This document shows, piece after piece, positions 38,184 to 50,800 of a stretch of DNA of 64,000 nt. The translations under genes were made by a program, and so were the position numbers. Positions within the stretch are counted from its first letter, which is position 1. Each line of letters starts with the position of its first letter. The stretch comes from Hirsutella rhossiliensis. Lineage: Eukaryota; Ascomycota; Sordariomycetes; Hypocreales; Ophiocordycipitaceae. The stretch lies in assembly GCF_020360975.1 (NCBI RefSeq), contig NW_025408683.1, forward strand, positions 1,488,001-1,552,000, in the 5' to 3' direction. The notes under the pieces were generated by a model. The model was given only the letters and a program-made list of their open reading frames with translations, did no database searches and was not told the DNA's origin.

Positions 38184-38586
38184 ATGATTTCACCAATCCA
38201 TCGAGTGACCCTCTTCAAAGTCCCCGGCAACGAGGATCAAGAACGCCTGCTGCAGATGTACAAGCAGATGCCGACCAAGGCCGTCAAGGTCAGTCTGGCC
38301 CGCGTGCCGGCCCAGTATAAGACTCACAATTTAGCGTGCCTACAATTGTTAACGCGGCTTCACCCAGGACGGGAAACCCTACCTGCTTTCAGTCACGGCG
38401 GGGAAGGCAAAGCCTGATCAACGGGCGCAGGGCTTCACGTTGGCAGTGATTTCTGTCTTTCGCTCTGTAGACGACATGACCTACTACGACAATGAGTGTG
38501 CGGCCCACGCAGAGCTGAAAGCTGTCGCAAAGTCGGTGCACCAGGGCGCCATGATGGTCTTCTTCGAAAATGAGCTCTCGGGCTAG
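38184..38586 (+). CDS. Small stress-responsive A/B-barrel (Dabb) protein
   Basis: Two exons, 38184-38288 and 38368-38586, with a 79-bp intron, encode an intact 107-aa protein. The start MISPIHRVTLFKV, then YKQMPTKAVK, LSVTAGKAKP, DDMTYYDNECAAHAELK and the end MMVFFENEL match the dimeric alpha/beta-barrel fold of the Dabb family. Members are small cytosolic proteins, some acting in aromatic or polyketide metabolism; most fungal ones are uncharacterised. The gene needs no frame correction. It lies tail to tail with the regulator gene, 151 bp apart, inside the amine/phenylacetate group, so a supporting role there is plausible but not shown. Confidence 0.82.
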
Positions 38587-38737
38587 TCAATCAAGTATAT
38601 AGGAAACGTTTATAGACCAAATGCAGAGCTTTAGCTGGCACCGGCCTCTGCTCTGCACAGCCTTCATACACAGAGCCTTTACACAAAGATATACTAGCTC
38701 TCCATTAACTTTGCGTTGCTTCAAGTCTATGACAAAC

Positions 38738-41201
38738 TCATATCAATCCCTGAAGTCGTCGAGAAATCTCCCCTCCCCTTCCATTCAACAAATCCGTGTC
38801 ATCGGGACCATAGAAGTGAGCACCAAACTCTCCTGGAAAGTGCTGGCCCTGTCCGAGGGCATCGAAAATGTCCAAAAGATCATTTCTCATTTGAAACATG
38901 TCCGGGACCGAGTTGCTCATCTCAGTCTCGGGTATTATGTCACTGGTGGTCTGCGCATCCCAAAGACTGCTGCCATTGTCCGTCCTCATCGGATCCTGCA
39001 GCGCCTCTCGGAATTCAGACACGCCTGGTGCCTCACCTCCCGACAGCGAAGGGCTACCCCTCGCAGGCCCCATATCGTTGCTGGTACACGAACCGTCTGA
39101 GCTCTGGAGACCAAGGCTCCTCAAGCGCGGCAGCAGGCCGCGGATGCTTTTCCACAGCCTCCGGCTCACGACGCTGTGGCGCGAGAAGCCCCGGACGAGA
39201 TCAACCGCGTCTAGAAAAGCCTTCCTACAGGGCTCTGTGAATATGTTGGGCGCATGACATACTGCGAGGAAAATCACCGCCATGGCGCTGACCAAAAAGT
39301 AGTTGAAGGCGTTTTGCTGCCGCGAGTAGATGTCCGTGGTTGCGTTCAAGTGTACCAGGATTTGCACGCTATCCAGCGCAATGTTGACCACCAGCCATGC
39401 GCTTCGTAGGTTCGCCGTGATGCTGGTTGTGTTGAAGAGATAATGCTGGTAGACGGAGATGCGCGTGTGATTTCCGCGCAGGTAGAGCAAGGCCCGGAGC
39501 CGGTGCAAGACGCGAGGCTGGGTCCGTGCCGCGAGTCCGAGGCGCGGGTGTCGGAGTCGGAGATGGGAGGGAATGGACTCGAGCCAGTCTTGCGTGCTCA
39601 GGTCCAAGGCATGAACTGTCTCCTCAGGGATAGACTGAGAGGCGGAACCCAGTGGCGGAATAGCGTCCCAGAGCTTGGAGCAGAGCCGACCGTAGCCTAC
39701 CATGCACTTGAGGTAGCAGAAATCGGAATCCTAGTCATTGGGGGCCCGTTAGTGTAATCGCGTTGCAGATTCGAGGTAGTGCTCGGCTCACCGGTTCAGG
39801 GAGACCGGGATCTATATCGCGGTCTGAGAGCGCAAAGGATAGGCTCGTCCCAAAGCTCCATCGGCGATCCAGCACGTAGACGCACCAAAAGACGCGTGTA
39901 GCCAGGCGACGAGTGTCCGGGTCCTGAAGTTGTCAAACAAGCTCTTTCGGCGATGCAGACCCATCTCTAGAGCCTCGCGGGCAGCAATGCCAATGGTGCG
40001 CCACGCAAGTAGCTCGTCGTCGCAGTGGAAGTAGTAAATGCTCTGCGTATGGAGGGTCAGTCGGGGTCATGTTGAGGTGACCAACTCGGCGAAGGGGGAA
40101 AGCATACCAGCATAGTCAGGAGCTGGATCTCCTTGAGCTCGACCTGGGGACTCGAGATCCTTGATACATTCCGCTCTACGGTCTCGGCTATTGTGGCACT
40201 CAACTTGCTTTTGCCGTGCGCCTCAACGGCCAGGGCGGTGGCTATGGCAACCTTGGCCATTTCAACATCTCTGGCGCTCACGGGGAGCTGCATTTCCTCT
40301 CGTACTTCGCCGCTTGTCGACTTGCCGCTTCGGATAAAGTCGAGGATTTGCTGTGCCCGAGACGCGAGCTCGACAATGTCGATAAAAGGGTATACGGACT
40401 CGACCTCCTCCTCGAAGACGGCAAGTAGCCTTGCCATCTCGCCCGGTGTGCAGTGATGCCAGAACTCGGCCTCGGACGTTATCTCCCGGAGGGGTTCGGC
40501 CGGAGACTGGGCGCCGCTCGGAGGGGGGGACTCGAAGGTCGGAATGCCCATGCGCGTCAAGGATCGTTCGCCCACCAGGAGGCCAAAGGACGGTCTGGTG
40601 GGCCCGACGAACTGTGGCTGCTTCGGCGCAGCTTCCTTCTGGGCAGTCGAGGGAGACTGGACAATGGTCGTGTCCGGCGACTGCAGCGCCATGGAGGCGG
40701 GACGCGGCGAATGGTCTTTGAGCTGCTTGACAGTGCCCACCAAGTCGGCAACCTGCTGGCGGAGTTGAGCCATTTCATCGCTCAGAGACCGAACCTGGTC
40801 GCTGTAGCCGAGAGAATAGAATGTCAGCCTGGCTATGCATACCGATGCCATCGGCGGGACGGGACGGACCTCTGATGCCGTTGTTTGGTGGCCGGCGGCG
40901 GCCCCGACGCGTAGGCGCATGCCAGCCCGCCGGCGATGCAGCGCTCGCAGCCCCCATCGCCAGCCGGGATGCACTTGAGCTTTCTCTTCTTGCACTCGTC
41001 ACTGGCAGCACATGATGTCTATGAGCCCTTCTGTCTGCATTCTTCACTGGCAAAGGGGCGTCTTGCCTACCATGCTACCGGTGTGTACTTGCCACGCTTT
41101 GGTCGCCGTGGGCCTTCTGTCCCCAGGGATTGTCGCTTGGGCGGCCTGGGCCCGGCCTCGCCAGTCGCTGAAGCGTCATCATCCATGGCCCTCGGCTCCA
41201 T
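38738..41201 (-). CDS. Zn2Cys6 fungal transcription factor (one frame break)
   Basis: Exons are 41201-41071, 41001-40843, 40801-40108, 40042-39792 and 39730-38738; corrected length is about 742 aa. The binuclear zinc cluster spans the first intron: Cys44, 47, 54, 62, 65 and 72 (CDECKKRKLKC, then CERC and C). A coiled-coil-like linker follows (SLSDEMAQLRQQVADLV). The fungal-specific regulatory domain covers the middle (EVESVYPFIDIVELA; FHCDDELLAWRTIGIAAREA; LDRRWSFGTSLSFAL). One base is missing near 39926-39929, between SLFDN and QDPDTRR. It shares a 536-bp divergent region with the P450 gene and is the obvious candidate regulator of this group. Upstream in-frame ATG 41201 was chosen; ATG 41186 is an alternative. 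Confidence 0.85.
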
Positions 41202-41737
41202 GTCAGTCCTCGGGGTGAGGTTCACTAGGCAGGGAAGAGGTGGGGGCGGAATATCGACACCACGTTTCCAAGCAGCGGTTCCGAGAGGGCGGCTGGCGTA
41301 TGGGCTCTGGCGTTCACGCGGAAGAATGGGATATTACTTACGGATGTGGGCGTTTACTGTACAAGTATTGCATGGCTCACAGAATGCAGGACATGACTCG
41401 CTCCCCCGACCCTTGCTCGGACCCGTCAGCCGCGCGTTCCGACATTCCGAGGGCTGCCGGTATGAAAACTTGTGCCGTCTGTAGCCACCGCCGCCTATCA
41501 TCTGTATTCCCCGCAATTGAGGTCCCTGTGGTGGATCCATTGCTGCATCATTGTATCACTGGTTACTGCATGGTGGCCCCCGGCCTATTGCTAGAGTCAT
41601 GTTCGCAGTCTACATTGCTTGAAACTTGGCAGAGGCGGGTAGATAAAGAGGCCATGGGACTGAAGACAGGCCTGTTCAGCCCCAGTCCGAAGCCGTCTTC
41701 CCCAACACTCGCATTCATCACCTGCACGTTGCCTCTC
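41202..41737. promoter_or_regulatory. Divergent promoter between regulator and P450 genes
   Basis: 536 bp lie between the start codons of the Zn2Cys6 regulator and the P450. Several CGG/CCG triplets are present (for example CGGAA near 41248 and GGGCGGC near 41287), the half-site type such regulators bind, but no clear symmetrical pair was verified. Confidence 0.4.
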
Positions 41738-43416
41738 ATGACCATAGCACACCTCCTCCTTTCCCTCAAGGACCAGCTCCTTTACAATACAGGGCAATCG
41801 GTTCTGGTCACCTTTGTTGTGGCCCCCCTCATATACCTCTTCATCAACGAGCTTGTCCGGCACAATGCCCGCATCAGTGGCATGAAGGGTCCCTCCGGGT
41901 GGCCTTTGATTGGGAACCTCTGGGACATTCGCGTCAACGCTGCCGAAAAGTATCGAGACTGGGCGCGCTCGTTCGGCGATGTCTATCAGATCCAGCTGGG
42001 AAATGTCCCGGTCGTCGTCATCAACTCGGCCGCGGCGGCCAAGGCCATCTTTGGCCAGAATGCCCAGGCCATGAGCTCGAGGCCCGAATTTTACACCTTT
42101 CATAAGGCACGCACCAAATCCCCGGCATCGTTACCTCTCAAAATTATGGCACACTAACGGCTTTGCCTAGATTCTCTCTGATACGGCCGGTACAACCATT
42201 GGAACGTCACCCTATAGCGACTCGCTGAAGCGTCGCCGCAAGGGCGCCGCCTCGGCACTCAACAAGCCTTCGGTGCAGACGTACGTTTCGCACCTTGACG
42301 TCGAGACCCGCGATTTTATCAAGGAGCTGTACACCTATGGAGAGGCCGGAACAGCCCCGACCGACCCAATGCCCATGATCCAGCGCCTGTCCCTCTCCCT
42401 TGCCCTGACCTTGAACTGGGGAACCCGGTTGAAGAGCCAAAAAGATGACCTCTTCGACGAGATTACCCATGTCGAGGAGGAGATTAGCCGCTTTCGGTCT
42501 ACAACGGGCAACCTCCAGGATTTCATCCCTATTTTGCGCCTGAACCCCGTTAATCTTCACTCGGCCAAGGCCAAGGAGATGCGCAGCCGGCGCGACGCGT
42601 ACCTGTCCGCCCTCAACAAGGGACTGGATGATCGCATCGCCAACGGCAGCTACAGCCCTTGTATCCAGGCCAACGTCATAATGGACAAGCAGGCAAGGCT
42701 GAACAAGGATGAACTCACTTCCATCAGCTTGACGATGCTTTCTGGCGGTCTTGACACCGTGACCACACAGGTCGCCTGGTTCATGGCCTTTCTCTCTCAG
42801 CACCCCGAAATCCAAGAAAAGGCCGTGTCGGAGATACGCAAATTTTACGACGACAGCCAGCCAATGTGTGAATCTGCCGACGACCAGAAATGCCAATACA
42901 TTGTTGCCCTTGTACGTGAATCGCTGCGATACTTTACCGTCCTGCGCCTTGCCCTGCCGCGGGCATCCGTGAAGACCGTTGTCTACGAGGGTCTCACGAT
43001 CCCTCAGGGGTCGGTGATTTTCCTCAACGCTTGGGCTTGCAATATGGGTGAGTCGAGAATCAAGCCCCCTGCCCAGGCTGGAACGAGCTAATGCGCAAAG
43101 ACCCCAACGTATGGTCCGATCCTGAGGTCTTCCGTCCTGAACGATGGCTGGAGCTACCCGACGCCCTCTATTCACATATGGCGTTGGCTACCGCATGTGC
43201 GCTGGGTCGTTGTTGGCCAACAGGGAACTCTATCTCCTTTATATGAGGCTATTCAACAGCTTCCGCATCGAGAAGCATGACCAGGTTGACTGCCACCCGA
43301 TACGAGGCAATGCGGATCCCACCAGCTTGGTGGCAATGCCAAAGCGGTACCGTGCCCGGTTCGTGCCTAGAAACCCCGGAGCTTTGGGAAAAGCCATGCA
43401 GGATGAAGATACCTAA
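41738..43416 (+). CDS. Cytochrome P450, CYP504-like (phenylacetate 2-hydroxylase type), one frame break
   Basis: Exons are 41738-42106, 42171-43047 and 43101-43416; corrected length is about 520 aa. An N-terminal membrane anchor (SVLVTFVVAPLIYLFI) is followed by the KGPSGWPLIGNL hinge, an I-helix SGGLDTVTT, K-helix ESLR, PERW and the haem loop FTYGVGYRMCAG with Cys about 449. Strings such as QANVIMDKQARLN and SLLANRELYL resemble CYP504 enzymes, which 2-hydroxylate phenylacetate on the way to homogentisate; substrate is inferred from family and neighbours. One C is missing in the run near 43165 (PDA/PLFTYG). Intron 1 begins with GC instead of GT. ATG 41654 upstream in frame is a less likely start. 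Confidence 0.82.
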
Positions 43417-46248
43417 GATTCGGTCGCTTCCGCGCGAGATCGGTTTCTCAGACGGGTTCAGATGCCATGCGTCTTTGGAGAGAAGTCGTGCCCCGATGCA
43501 ACAAAGAAATTGGACGGTGTGGCTGTTACACAACGCCGATAGCGCATAAAGTTAGGTAACCTAACTGGATATTGTAAATACTTTTCATGAGTCTGCTGGC
43601 TACGCAGCAGTACGTTAGCTGGACTAGCTATGCTTCTTATCAGCGCCGCAGGTCGATGCAGAGAACATATCCTATGAATGATGACGAAGCAACTTCATCT
43701 CCGCGGCAAATGTAGTTGACAATGGTCTTTGAACCGAATCCACTGTCGATTCAAATAAAACAGGTCGGATAAAGTGCTCATGAAAACACGGTGCAAGGCT
43801 GCTGATATTTAACTTGGCTCGTTGTGGGTAGCAATCGCTTTGGAGACCCCGTAGGTGCAGAGAAGAGAATAGCGAGGTGACGATCTCGCGCCAAGTTGCG
43901 CATGCTCGAAATCAGTCAAGGGAACATGCTGGCAGGCGCCGAACCTCCAGGACAAGACCTGGAAAAATGACGTTCGGTTAACTTATTGTCCAAGTCGAGT
44001 GACGAATGATTACGTCGGCGAACCCGAGTATCGCCATTCGGCCTTCGTTCACGTCATTGATATGAAACTTGGCTAGCCAGATATCGGAGCAGAAAAAGAC
44101 TACGGACCCGCAGCAGGGGTTCTGGGTGTGATTGAAAAATCTAGCAGCACGAAAGGAGAGGAGTTATAAGCAAAGGGAGCGCAAGCGACGTGAACAGAAT
44201 TGAATGCGGCAAGAAATGCCTGGCGGCGAGGAAGGGGCTTGCTTATCAGAGAGAGAGTATGTCAGGTTCTGCTCCGTTCACAGCGGCTGCAGGAGGGTCA
44301 GAGTAACGGGAATCTGGTGTGGCTCGTAAAGAGCAAAAGCAATGGGCGGGTAGGTGTACTCTCCGTCACTAAAGACCGGACCCCTGTTCAGCCACTCGTC
44401 AGCTCTGATGCCTGCGGAAAAGTCGATGATAGCATAGTAATTATAAATATAGATGAAGATGGAACTATTCATTCGTGGCGACGGCAGCTCACAAACTTAC
44501 TATATTTCGGAAACTCTACCGGATGACTGAAGGCGCCACAGCTCCCTGTCCACCATTGTCGTGATAGAAGAGCGTCCGTGCTTGATTCAGGAATGGGGAC
44601 CTCCCGCGAATACGCTGTGTGAAAGTGCCTTGTGTACTCAGCGATGCAGGATAAGAGGAGGCTGCCCAGGTAGGGATATTAATGTTGGTGGGAGTCGGCA
44701 GATATGTCCCCTGGAGGAGATATGGCAGATACAAAGTGGAAGAGGATTAATTCAGCCTCGAAATTTGGGTCCCTCGACAGTATTTGAAGATGTACCGCAC
44801 CAAAGATGTAACTATTGCAGAGTTCTTCGTTGCCATACGGTTCACGCTATTCAACGGGCGTATTGTTAGCCAAAAGTTTGCTGCCCCGGTGCCTTGTATC
44901 ACGCCAAGGTGTCTAATTTGCGCGTACCGAGAACATCATTCCTTTACGCCAAGGAAGCGAGCTTGCTTCGAAGCTGACAGGCTGAAGATCTAAACCGGGT
45001 GCTGTTCACTCATAACTTACTCTATTACGAAGGGCATGGCCACTTGTCATCGATGCCAAGCCGACTGGCTGCCCGAGAGTTGATATAATCTCCATTTCGG
45101 CCCTACAACCTTATGTGGCAACCTAGGTGTGCCGGTCCCGGTAGCCAGCTGCCCTCGAGTCCTCGAGTCCGGGCCCGTACGCACTCTTCGCCCTGTTAGC
45201 TGATATATTTGGCTGCTGTACTTCGTGGAGAGGCATGGAAATCTCCAACAAGTCACAGCCTGTGATCACAGATGCTTCACATAGCTCTCACTATCGGTCG
45301 TGTCTGCTCTTTCCCCCGGCCAAGCCTTTTAGCTGTATTCCTTTCTAATACCAGAGAGCAACATTATTGTTACGGCAATAATGACATAACATACTCAACG
45401 CCTCTCCGATGTTTCCATCGCCTGGTCTGCCTTCTACCAACGCACTACAGATGATCATTCAACTTTACCAGTATTAATCTTGCCGGAGTTATTTGTAATA
45501 AATGAGACGTGAACTCCAGTGTCAATCAGGTGAAAAGCTCAAACCCTTACTGAGAGACTGGCCAGAAGGCCAGAAAATTATTAAAACGATAAGAGGCGAA
45601 CAGGTAGCACGTGGAGGTAGGTGGATGTCTGAACGGCAACTTACGTCAGTAGGAGTAGAACTCCTCGGAGAAAGTCAGGGGCTAAACCTTGAGAGGAATG
45701 CAAACGGAAACCGGTATCAAGAGGCATTATTGATTAGAATGGAATGAGTTTTGGGGAGAGAAGATAAGAGATTATGGGTTGAGCCTTCAAGTTAGAGTAT
45801 ATTTGGCAGAGCGAGGCATTCACCCAGTCCAGATTTATTAAACTAGGGTCGCTCATAAACGGTACATGCTTATGCTTCAAACCCTCTATTTATGTTACGA
45901 CGTGGCATTGGCCGGCGGCGTCTGGTCGAATGTGGCCACCTATAGAGTCTGAGATGGAACATGTCACCCAGCTCTTCTAGACGTCCCGGCCTTGCATGGC
46001 AACGTAATCGGAACGCATAGCCTCCCATAATGTACATGTACACAACTGATCCGTAGCGAGAACCACAGACCTCGCAAGGGCGTCTTTGCTCGCAAATCTA
46101 GCATGTCTAGAAACATCAAAGAGAATAACGAGCAAACGCTATCATGCTAGGGGCAGGCGGTAGACAGGTGTACGTGGAGGCCGCGACGTTTGTAAGCGCC
46201 TGGTCTTGTCTGCTTCTCAGCTGGTGTGATTCGCCTCGTTGCTGGGTT
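43417..46248. other. 2.8-kb stretch without a recognisable gene
   Basis: Composition is normal and RIP is not evident. Only short open frames occur (for example 45502-45747 plus and 44278-44472 minus). None shows a family motif, plausible intron joints or a long frame. It contains the P450 3' end region on the left and the ZIP 3' end region on the right. Confidence 0.5.
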
Positions 46249-47839
46249 TTAAGCGAATGCTCCGACAATGGACATGCCGAGGGCTTCGAGAGTTCGAGGT
46301 CAGCGACAGTTGGAAGCTATAGTCGGGGTGATTTCTTACCTCCGGCAAGAACCCAGGCAAACGCAATGGCCTTCTTCTTGCCGTTCATCAAGTGATTTGC
46401 CTCCTCGGATAGGAAATCCTCGGCCAAGAGGTCGACCAGAGCGGCGTAGATAAGCAGACCCGATGATCTGAGTGGAAATTATCAGCCTGAAGAACAGCCA
46501 CAGGCTTGGTTGCTGGGCTCCGGTGGAGAGGAGGTACACTCACATGGCGTTGAAAACACCGACGATGATAAGCCCGAATGCGCTCTCGGATCATAGCTGC
46601 TCCGGGTGATCAAGCCAATAGCCTGACCAATGGGGCCGTCGTCCCAAAGGCAAAGACTAGCAGCCACGGCCGATAGCTTCCCTTGGGATATGGCACGGCG
46701 GCGATTCGGGATCCTGCCAAGGCCCTCAAACATTTGATGGAACAGAATGGCGACCAACAAGATGACGAAGCCGTCAATAGTGATGGAAATCGTCATTCCC
46801 ACGAAGACGGAGTGGAATAGAATGCCTCCCTCCAACAATGTGATGTTTGTCGACATCTTCTTGAACACCTGTGGGTCGACGGCTTGGTTCTCCTCGTCCA
46901 AGTAGACCACCTCGGATGTAGAAACCTCACTCCCATCCTTCACCTTGGGCGATCGCGAGTTCGATTGCTGCTGCGAGTTTACCAAATCTATCATTTGGTT
47001 GTGTTGGCGAATATATTGTTCGTAGAAGACGACGAACCACGCGGGCATGGTTGATAGGCTATCTCGCGCATTGTCGTCGTCGTAAACGTTAGAAGCAACG
47101 TGCCGCTCGTAGACGCTCTTGACAGACTGAATGTCAACAGGCTCTTTCCTGTCCATTGGGAAACCGTAACTGGCCTCATCAAAGGCCGGCGGTGGTTGTT
47201 TATGGCGAGGCGAGTGCAGGGCAGCCAGCTTGTTGAGGTCGAGACTCTCGCCCGTGGGCCCGCCGTGCGAGTGTCCTCCCGTCTTCGCATTGAGCCACAT
47301 CTCAACCACAAAAAGAGTGAACAACGAACCCATCATGATGACTCCGGGGAGTGGTGGATAATCCTTTGTAAAAAGGTTGGGAAGGCATGGGTTTCCGAGG
47401 CTCTCAAAGGCGGTGGGGAGAAGCTGGGCCGAAGGTTTAGCCAAGACGCCTCCAGTTGGTGTGGTAAGCTAGCCTTAGGAGCCGGACTCACATGAACAAA
47501 GGCAGTGGCTATGAGAACCCCGGTTCCGAAATGCTTGCAAGCAAAGAAGACTTTTGGGGGAATCTTCATCCACTTGACTTTCTTGGCCACCACGGGGAAG
47601 CCACAGCCTGTTGGGCGTGAAGTCAGCGCGGGGCGCTTCCTGCGGGAAAGCTGCAGCAAGGGGAGTCGGGCTTGACCGTACCTATGCATGATGCTGCCAG
47701 AACCAGGACTATCAAGTCATCAGTATCGAGTCTTAGCAACGCGGCTAGGCTACTCACAAAGCCCTGCTACGTGCAGGCCCAAGTCATATTCTGCCGCTTC
47801 CTTTTTTCCCCCACATTGAGGCTTTGCGTCTGCATCCAT
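46249..47839 (-). CDS. ZIP-family zinc/iron transporter (three frame breaks)
   Basis: Six exons, 47839-47758, 47708-47682, 47607-47492, 47423-46544, 46467-46340 and 46283-46249, give about 422 aa. The protein begins MDADAKPQCGG. TM1 (HVAGLFLVLAASCIGCGFP) spans three exons, one of only 27 nt. Then follow FFACKHFGTGVLIATAFVH and LLPTAF, a variable His/Ser-rich loop, and the metal-site helices ILFHSVFVGMTI and LFHQMFEGLG with their His/Glu residues. PIGQAIGLITRSSYD, SSGLLIYAALVDLLAEDFL and SIVGAFA close the fold. Such proteins import Zn2+ (or Fe2+) at the plasma membrane. Frame changes near 46714, 46634 and 46589 each fit small losses, two of them in C or G/C runs. No link to neighbours is apparent. 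Confidence 0.86.
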
Positions 47840-50800
47840 GGTCGGCAGCTTCGTCGCCCGCTGCAAAGAAGCAGATCGGCTCGTGGGGGAATGAAGGAGA
47901 TGGGGGAAGGTGTCCCTTTCTTGCCGGCGACCAAGGTCGTTGCTTCGTGCCGCGGGGTGTCAAAGCGAGCAATTACGCGAGAATGTCGAGATTCCAGCTC
48001 GACAAATGATCAATAAGCAAGCCCCATGAATTCGACCAGCGAAGAGTCGTCGACCAGCGAATCGAGTGACGGCGCCGCAGAAAGTGCAGAGGGACATGAA
48101 GCTTTTTGCAAGTACGGAAATCCGGGGTTCCGCGCCTTTAAAGACTTAAGACAGCAGACCGGAGGGCGGGAGGCAGGCGTCAAACCACCGACGCCAGCTC
48201 CGATCCCCCCATGGATAGAAGTCTTCCAGTTGCCGCTGCTCGGACTCGAAACGCTCCTTTTCCCTTTTTTTCTCCACAGGAAATGTGCTGCGGCTCCGCC
48301 ATTCTCGGGGGCTGCGCTAGGGCGGGCGGCCGACGACAGGGGCAAAGGAAGCACACTGCCGCTTCAACCGGCGGTCTGGGGCCCCTGTCGGAGAATATGT
48401 CGCGGGCCGCCCTTTGATGAGACGAATGTAGTAAAAGTCGTGGCCATTGCGGAGACTGGGCCGCTACCAACTGACCATGTATCACTCGGCGGTCGTGTAA
48501 GCCCAAGCGACGAAGTCATGCGGAGGCGATGAAACGCGACCCTCGCCAAGTTTGAGACTGGCAGTCTGACGGAGAAGCACTGTACGTAGCGCCATTGATA
48601 ACGCGTGTGTGATTATTTCCGTCATCTCAGCTAATTAGTGACGCCCCGGACAGGCCTAACGACGGGAATGTGGTGACGCTTCCCCATCACCGATCTTCAT
48701 GTAGACGTCAAACGCACGCAAAGACTACCCTTCCTTGGATACGCAAGGGCTTAATGTAACAAACCCTTGATCAAACATATGCACACTTTACTTCTGTTTT
48801 ATTTCCAGCTTCAGGTCCCCCTTTTGGGCCTTGATGATAACTACTGCGTTGCGCTTAGAACCAGACGATCCATGCGTTGTAATCGCTTAATGTAGTAATT
48901 TGTGGACCGTTGACGTGCCGCATCATGATTCCAAAGTCGATTTGGGCTCAAGGTACTTTGCTTAGAAACACAGCATCCCTTATGCGTACTGAGATGATGC
49001 ACTGCGGAAACCTTCACGGAGGGCATTTTTCTTTGGCCTTGCCCCCTCCTCCCCTATGAGGGAGGACTCAATGTGAAGAATATGCGCCAGATTCCTCTCT
49101 TGGTCCGTCAGGGGCGGTGACAAATGCAAGGCCTAACAAGGTTTCGCCCCGGCAGGATCTGCGGGCCCTGACTCGGCAACAATACTGTACGTATCCCGAC
49201 TCGGAGTACGGATACGGAATAATACGACGAAGGGAAGTGGGGGTTCTTATTATAGAACAGCGTCGCTTTCAATGTTTGATGTAAACACCTCAGACAGCAT
49301 GGGATAATATGTCGCAGACAATCGGTGGAGAACAACAGGTCAAGCAAGATCACTAAGTAGTTCGTCCCGTGAAGTAAACGGGCCTCTGTTCGCTTATCTT
49401 ATTGTTGGCAAAGTATCAGGTAGGGGTCTTCGGACAATGTGGCCTTAAGACGGCCTGCAGCAGTGCGCAAACCTCAACCGAGATATCTCCTCCCCGTGAA
49501 GCAGCATTATTGCCGGCATAGGAAAAATCAAAAGCGAAAACAATGAAATTCTTCTATCACGTACCACACTTAGCCATAGCCAAGGCGGTTAATTGCATTG
49601 ACCGCGGGTTTGTGACGTGGCTGACTGAGGCAGCTTCTCTATGCGTGTAAAGCAACTGACTAGGCAGCGCACAGTAACGCCTGGTGACAGGACTCGGAAG
49701 ATAACGTTGCTCCCACTACTGGGGGACGCTGGGGTAAGAGGGGAGGGGGCACGAGGGAGGGGGGGGGGTGGAGGCCCCAGAAACAGGAGCCATATCAGAT
49801 ACATACAACACCAGCGTCGATGTCGTCATATCGTCTACTGAAAATAGTTTCATATATTTATCAATCTCATAGAACTCTAAGCAATAAATTCCGGCACAGG
49901 TAGAGTTTTATCTTATTGTATTGGTAAGATATTTAGATAAATGCCCTTTATATTCAAGTGAATATTTACATTATTCAGTTCAATCGAGAATCGGAGACAT
50001 GAGGCGTGTCTCCGGTTGCTCTAACTTCTACCTGCCAAACAGGGACAGATGCATTTCTTGGAATCACGGATTTAAGGGAAAATATATAGCGGGGACATTA
50101 GTTGCGCAATTCGACTAGATCTCGCAGACTTTTGAGGAGCTGACGGCTCGACTACGGTTGATATTATATGTGACTCAACATGGGTTATTCTATATGGCTC
50201 GTGAGCTGGCCCCTTGTTTTGCTATGAGTTTCTGCACTCGTCAAGAGGACGGTCCCCAGCCATAGTAGCCTCCGGGTTAAAGCATTGGCAGAGTCGGATG
50301 AAGCTGCTCTACTATTGACACTAGCCTGCGTTGCCGTTTTGTAGTTGAGAGAATGAGCAAACCCTCGGGTGGCATGGTATGGCCATGTTCATGCCGCGTT
50401 TCATGTTTAACCCTGGCCGGCACAGGCTGGTGCCGTGGCAAGGAATATTAAGATGAAGAGCGATGCAACATGACGACTTGACGCTGAGCCCCCTGGTCCG
50501 GGTGATGCAATCTAATGATGTTGCATTAATTTTATCAATCTCCTTGAAATATCGCCTAGGCAATCAGATCTTATCCATCTTTGTCGCAGTCATAGCAATT
50601 TGCTATTCTTAGAACTTCTATCGTTTGCCATTATTGCCCTTCCAACGCGACAGCACGCCTGACATTCAGGGCTCTATGACTAATTTCTATTCCACCAGGG
50701 ACGGGAATCCACTCGACCCATTCGCTAAGCGATGCGGCTTCCCCAAGGAGATCGAGACCTTGGGAGGCCGCTGGTCTGTATGCAATCAAGCGCATCAATC

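Noticed and set aside
40981..41010. Loss of the first zinc-ligand Cys in the regulator (Ser in its place)
   Set aside because: It appears only if the minus-strand frame is read through. A 69-bp intron (41070-41002) with normal GT and AG ends joins TG to T and restores CDEC, so the zinc cluster is complete.
43417..46248. Several 60-110 codon frames in the gap after the P450
   Set aside because: No motifs, no splice structure and competing frames on both strands. They look like chance frames in moderately GC-rich DNA.
48026..48532. A 168-codon frame starting MNSTSEESSTSES
   Set aside because: Low-complexity start, no family motif, and it overlaps equally long frames on the other strand. It lies in the probable ZIP promoter.
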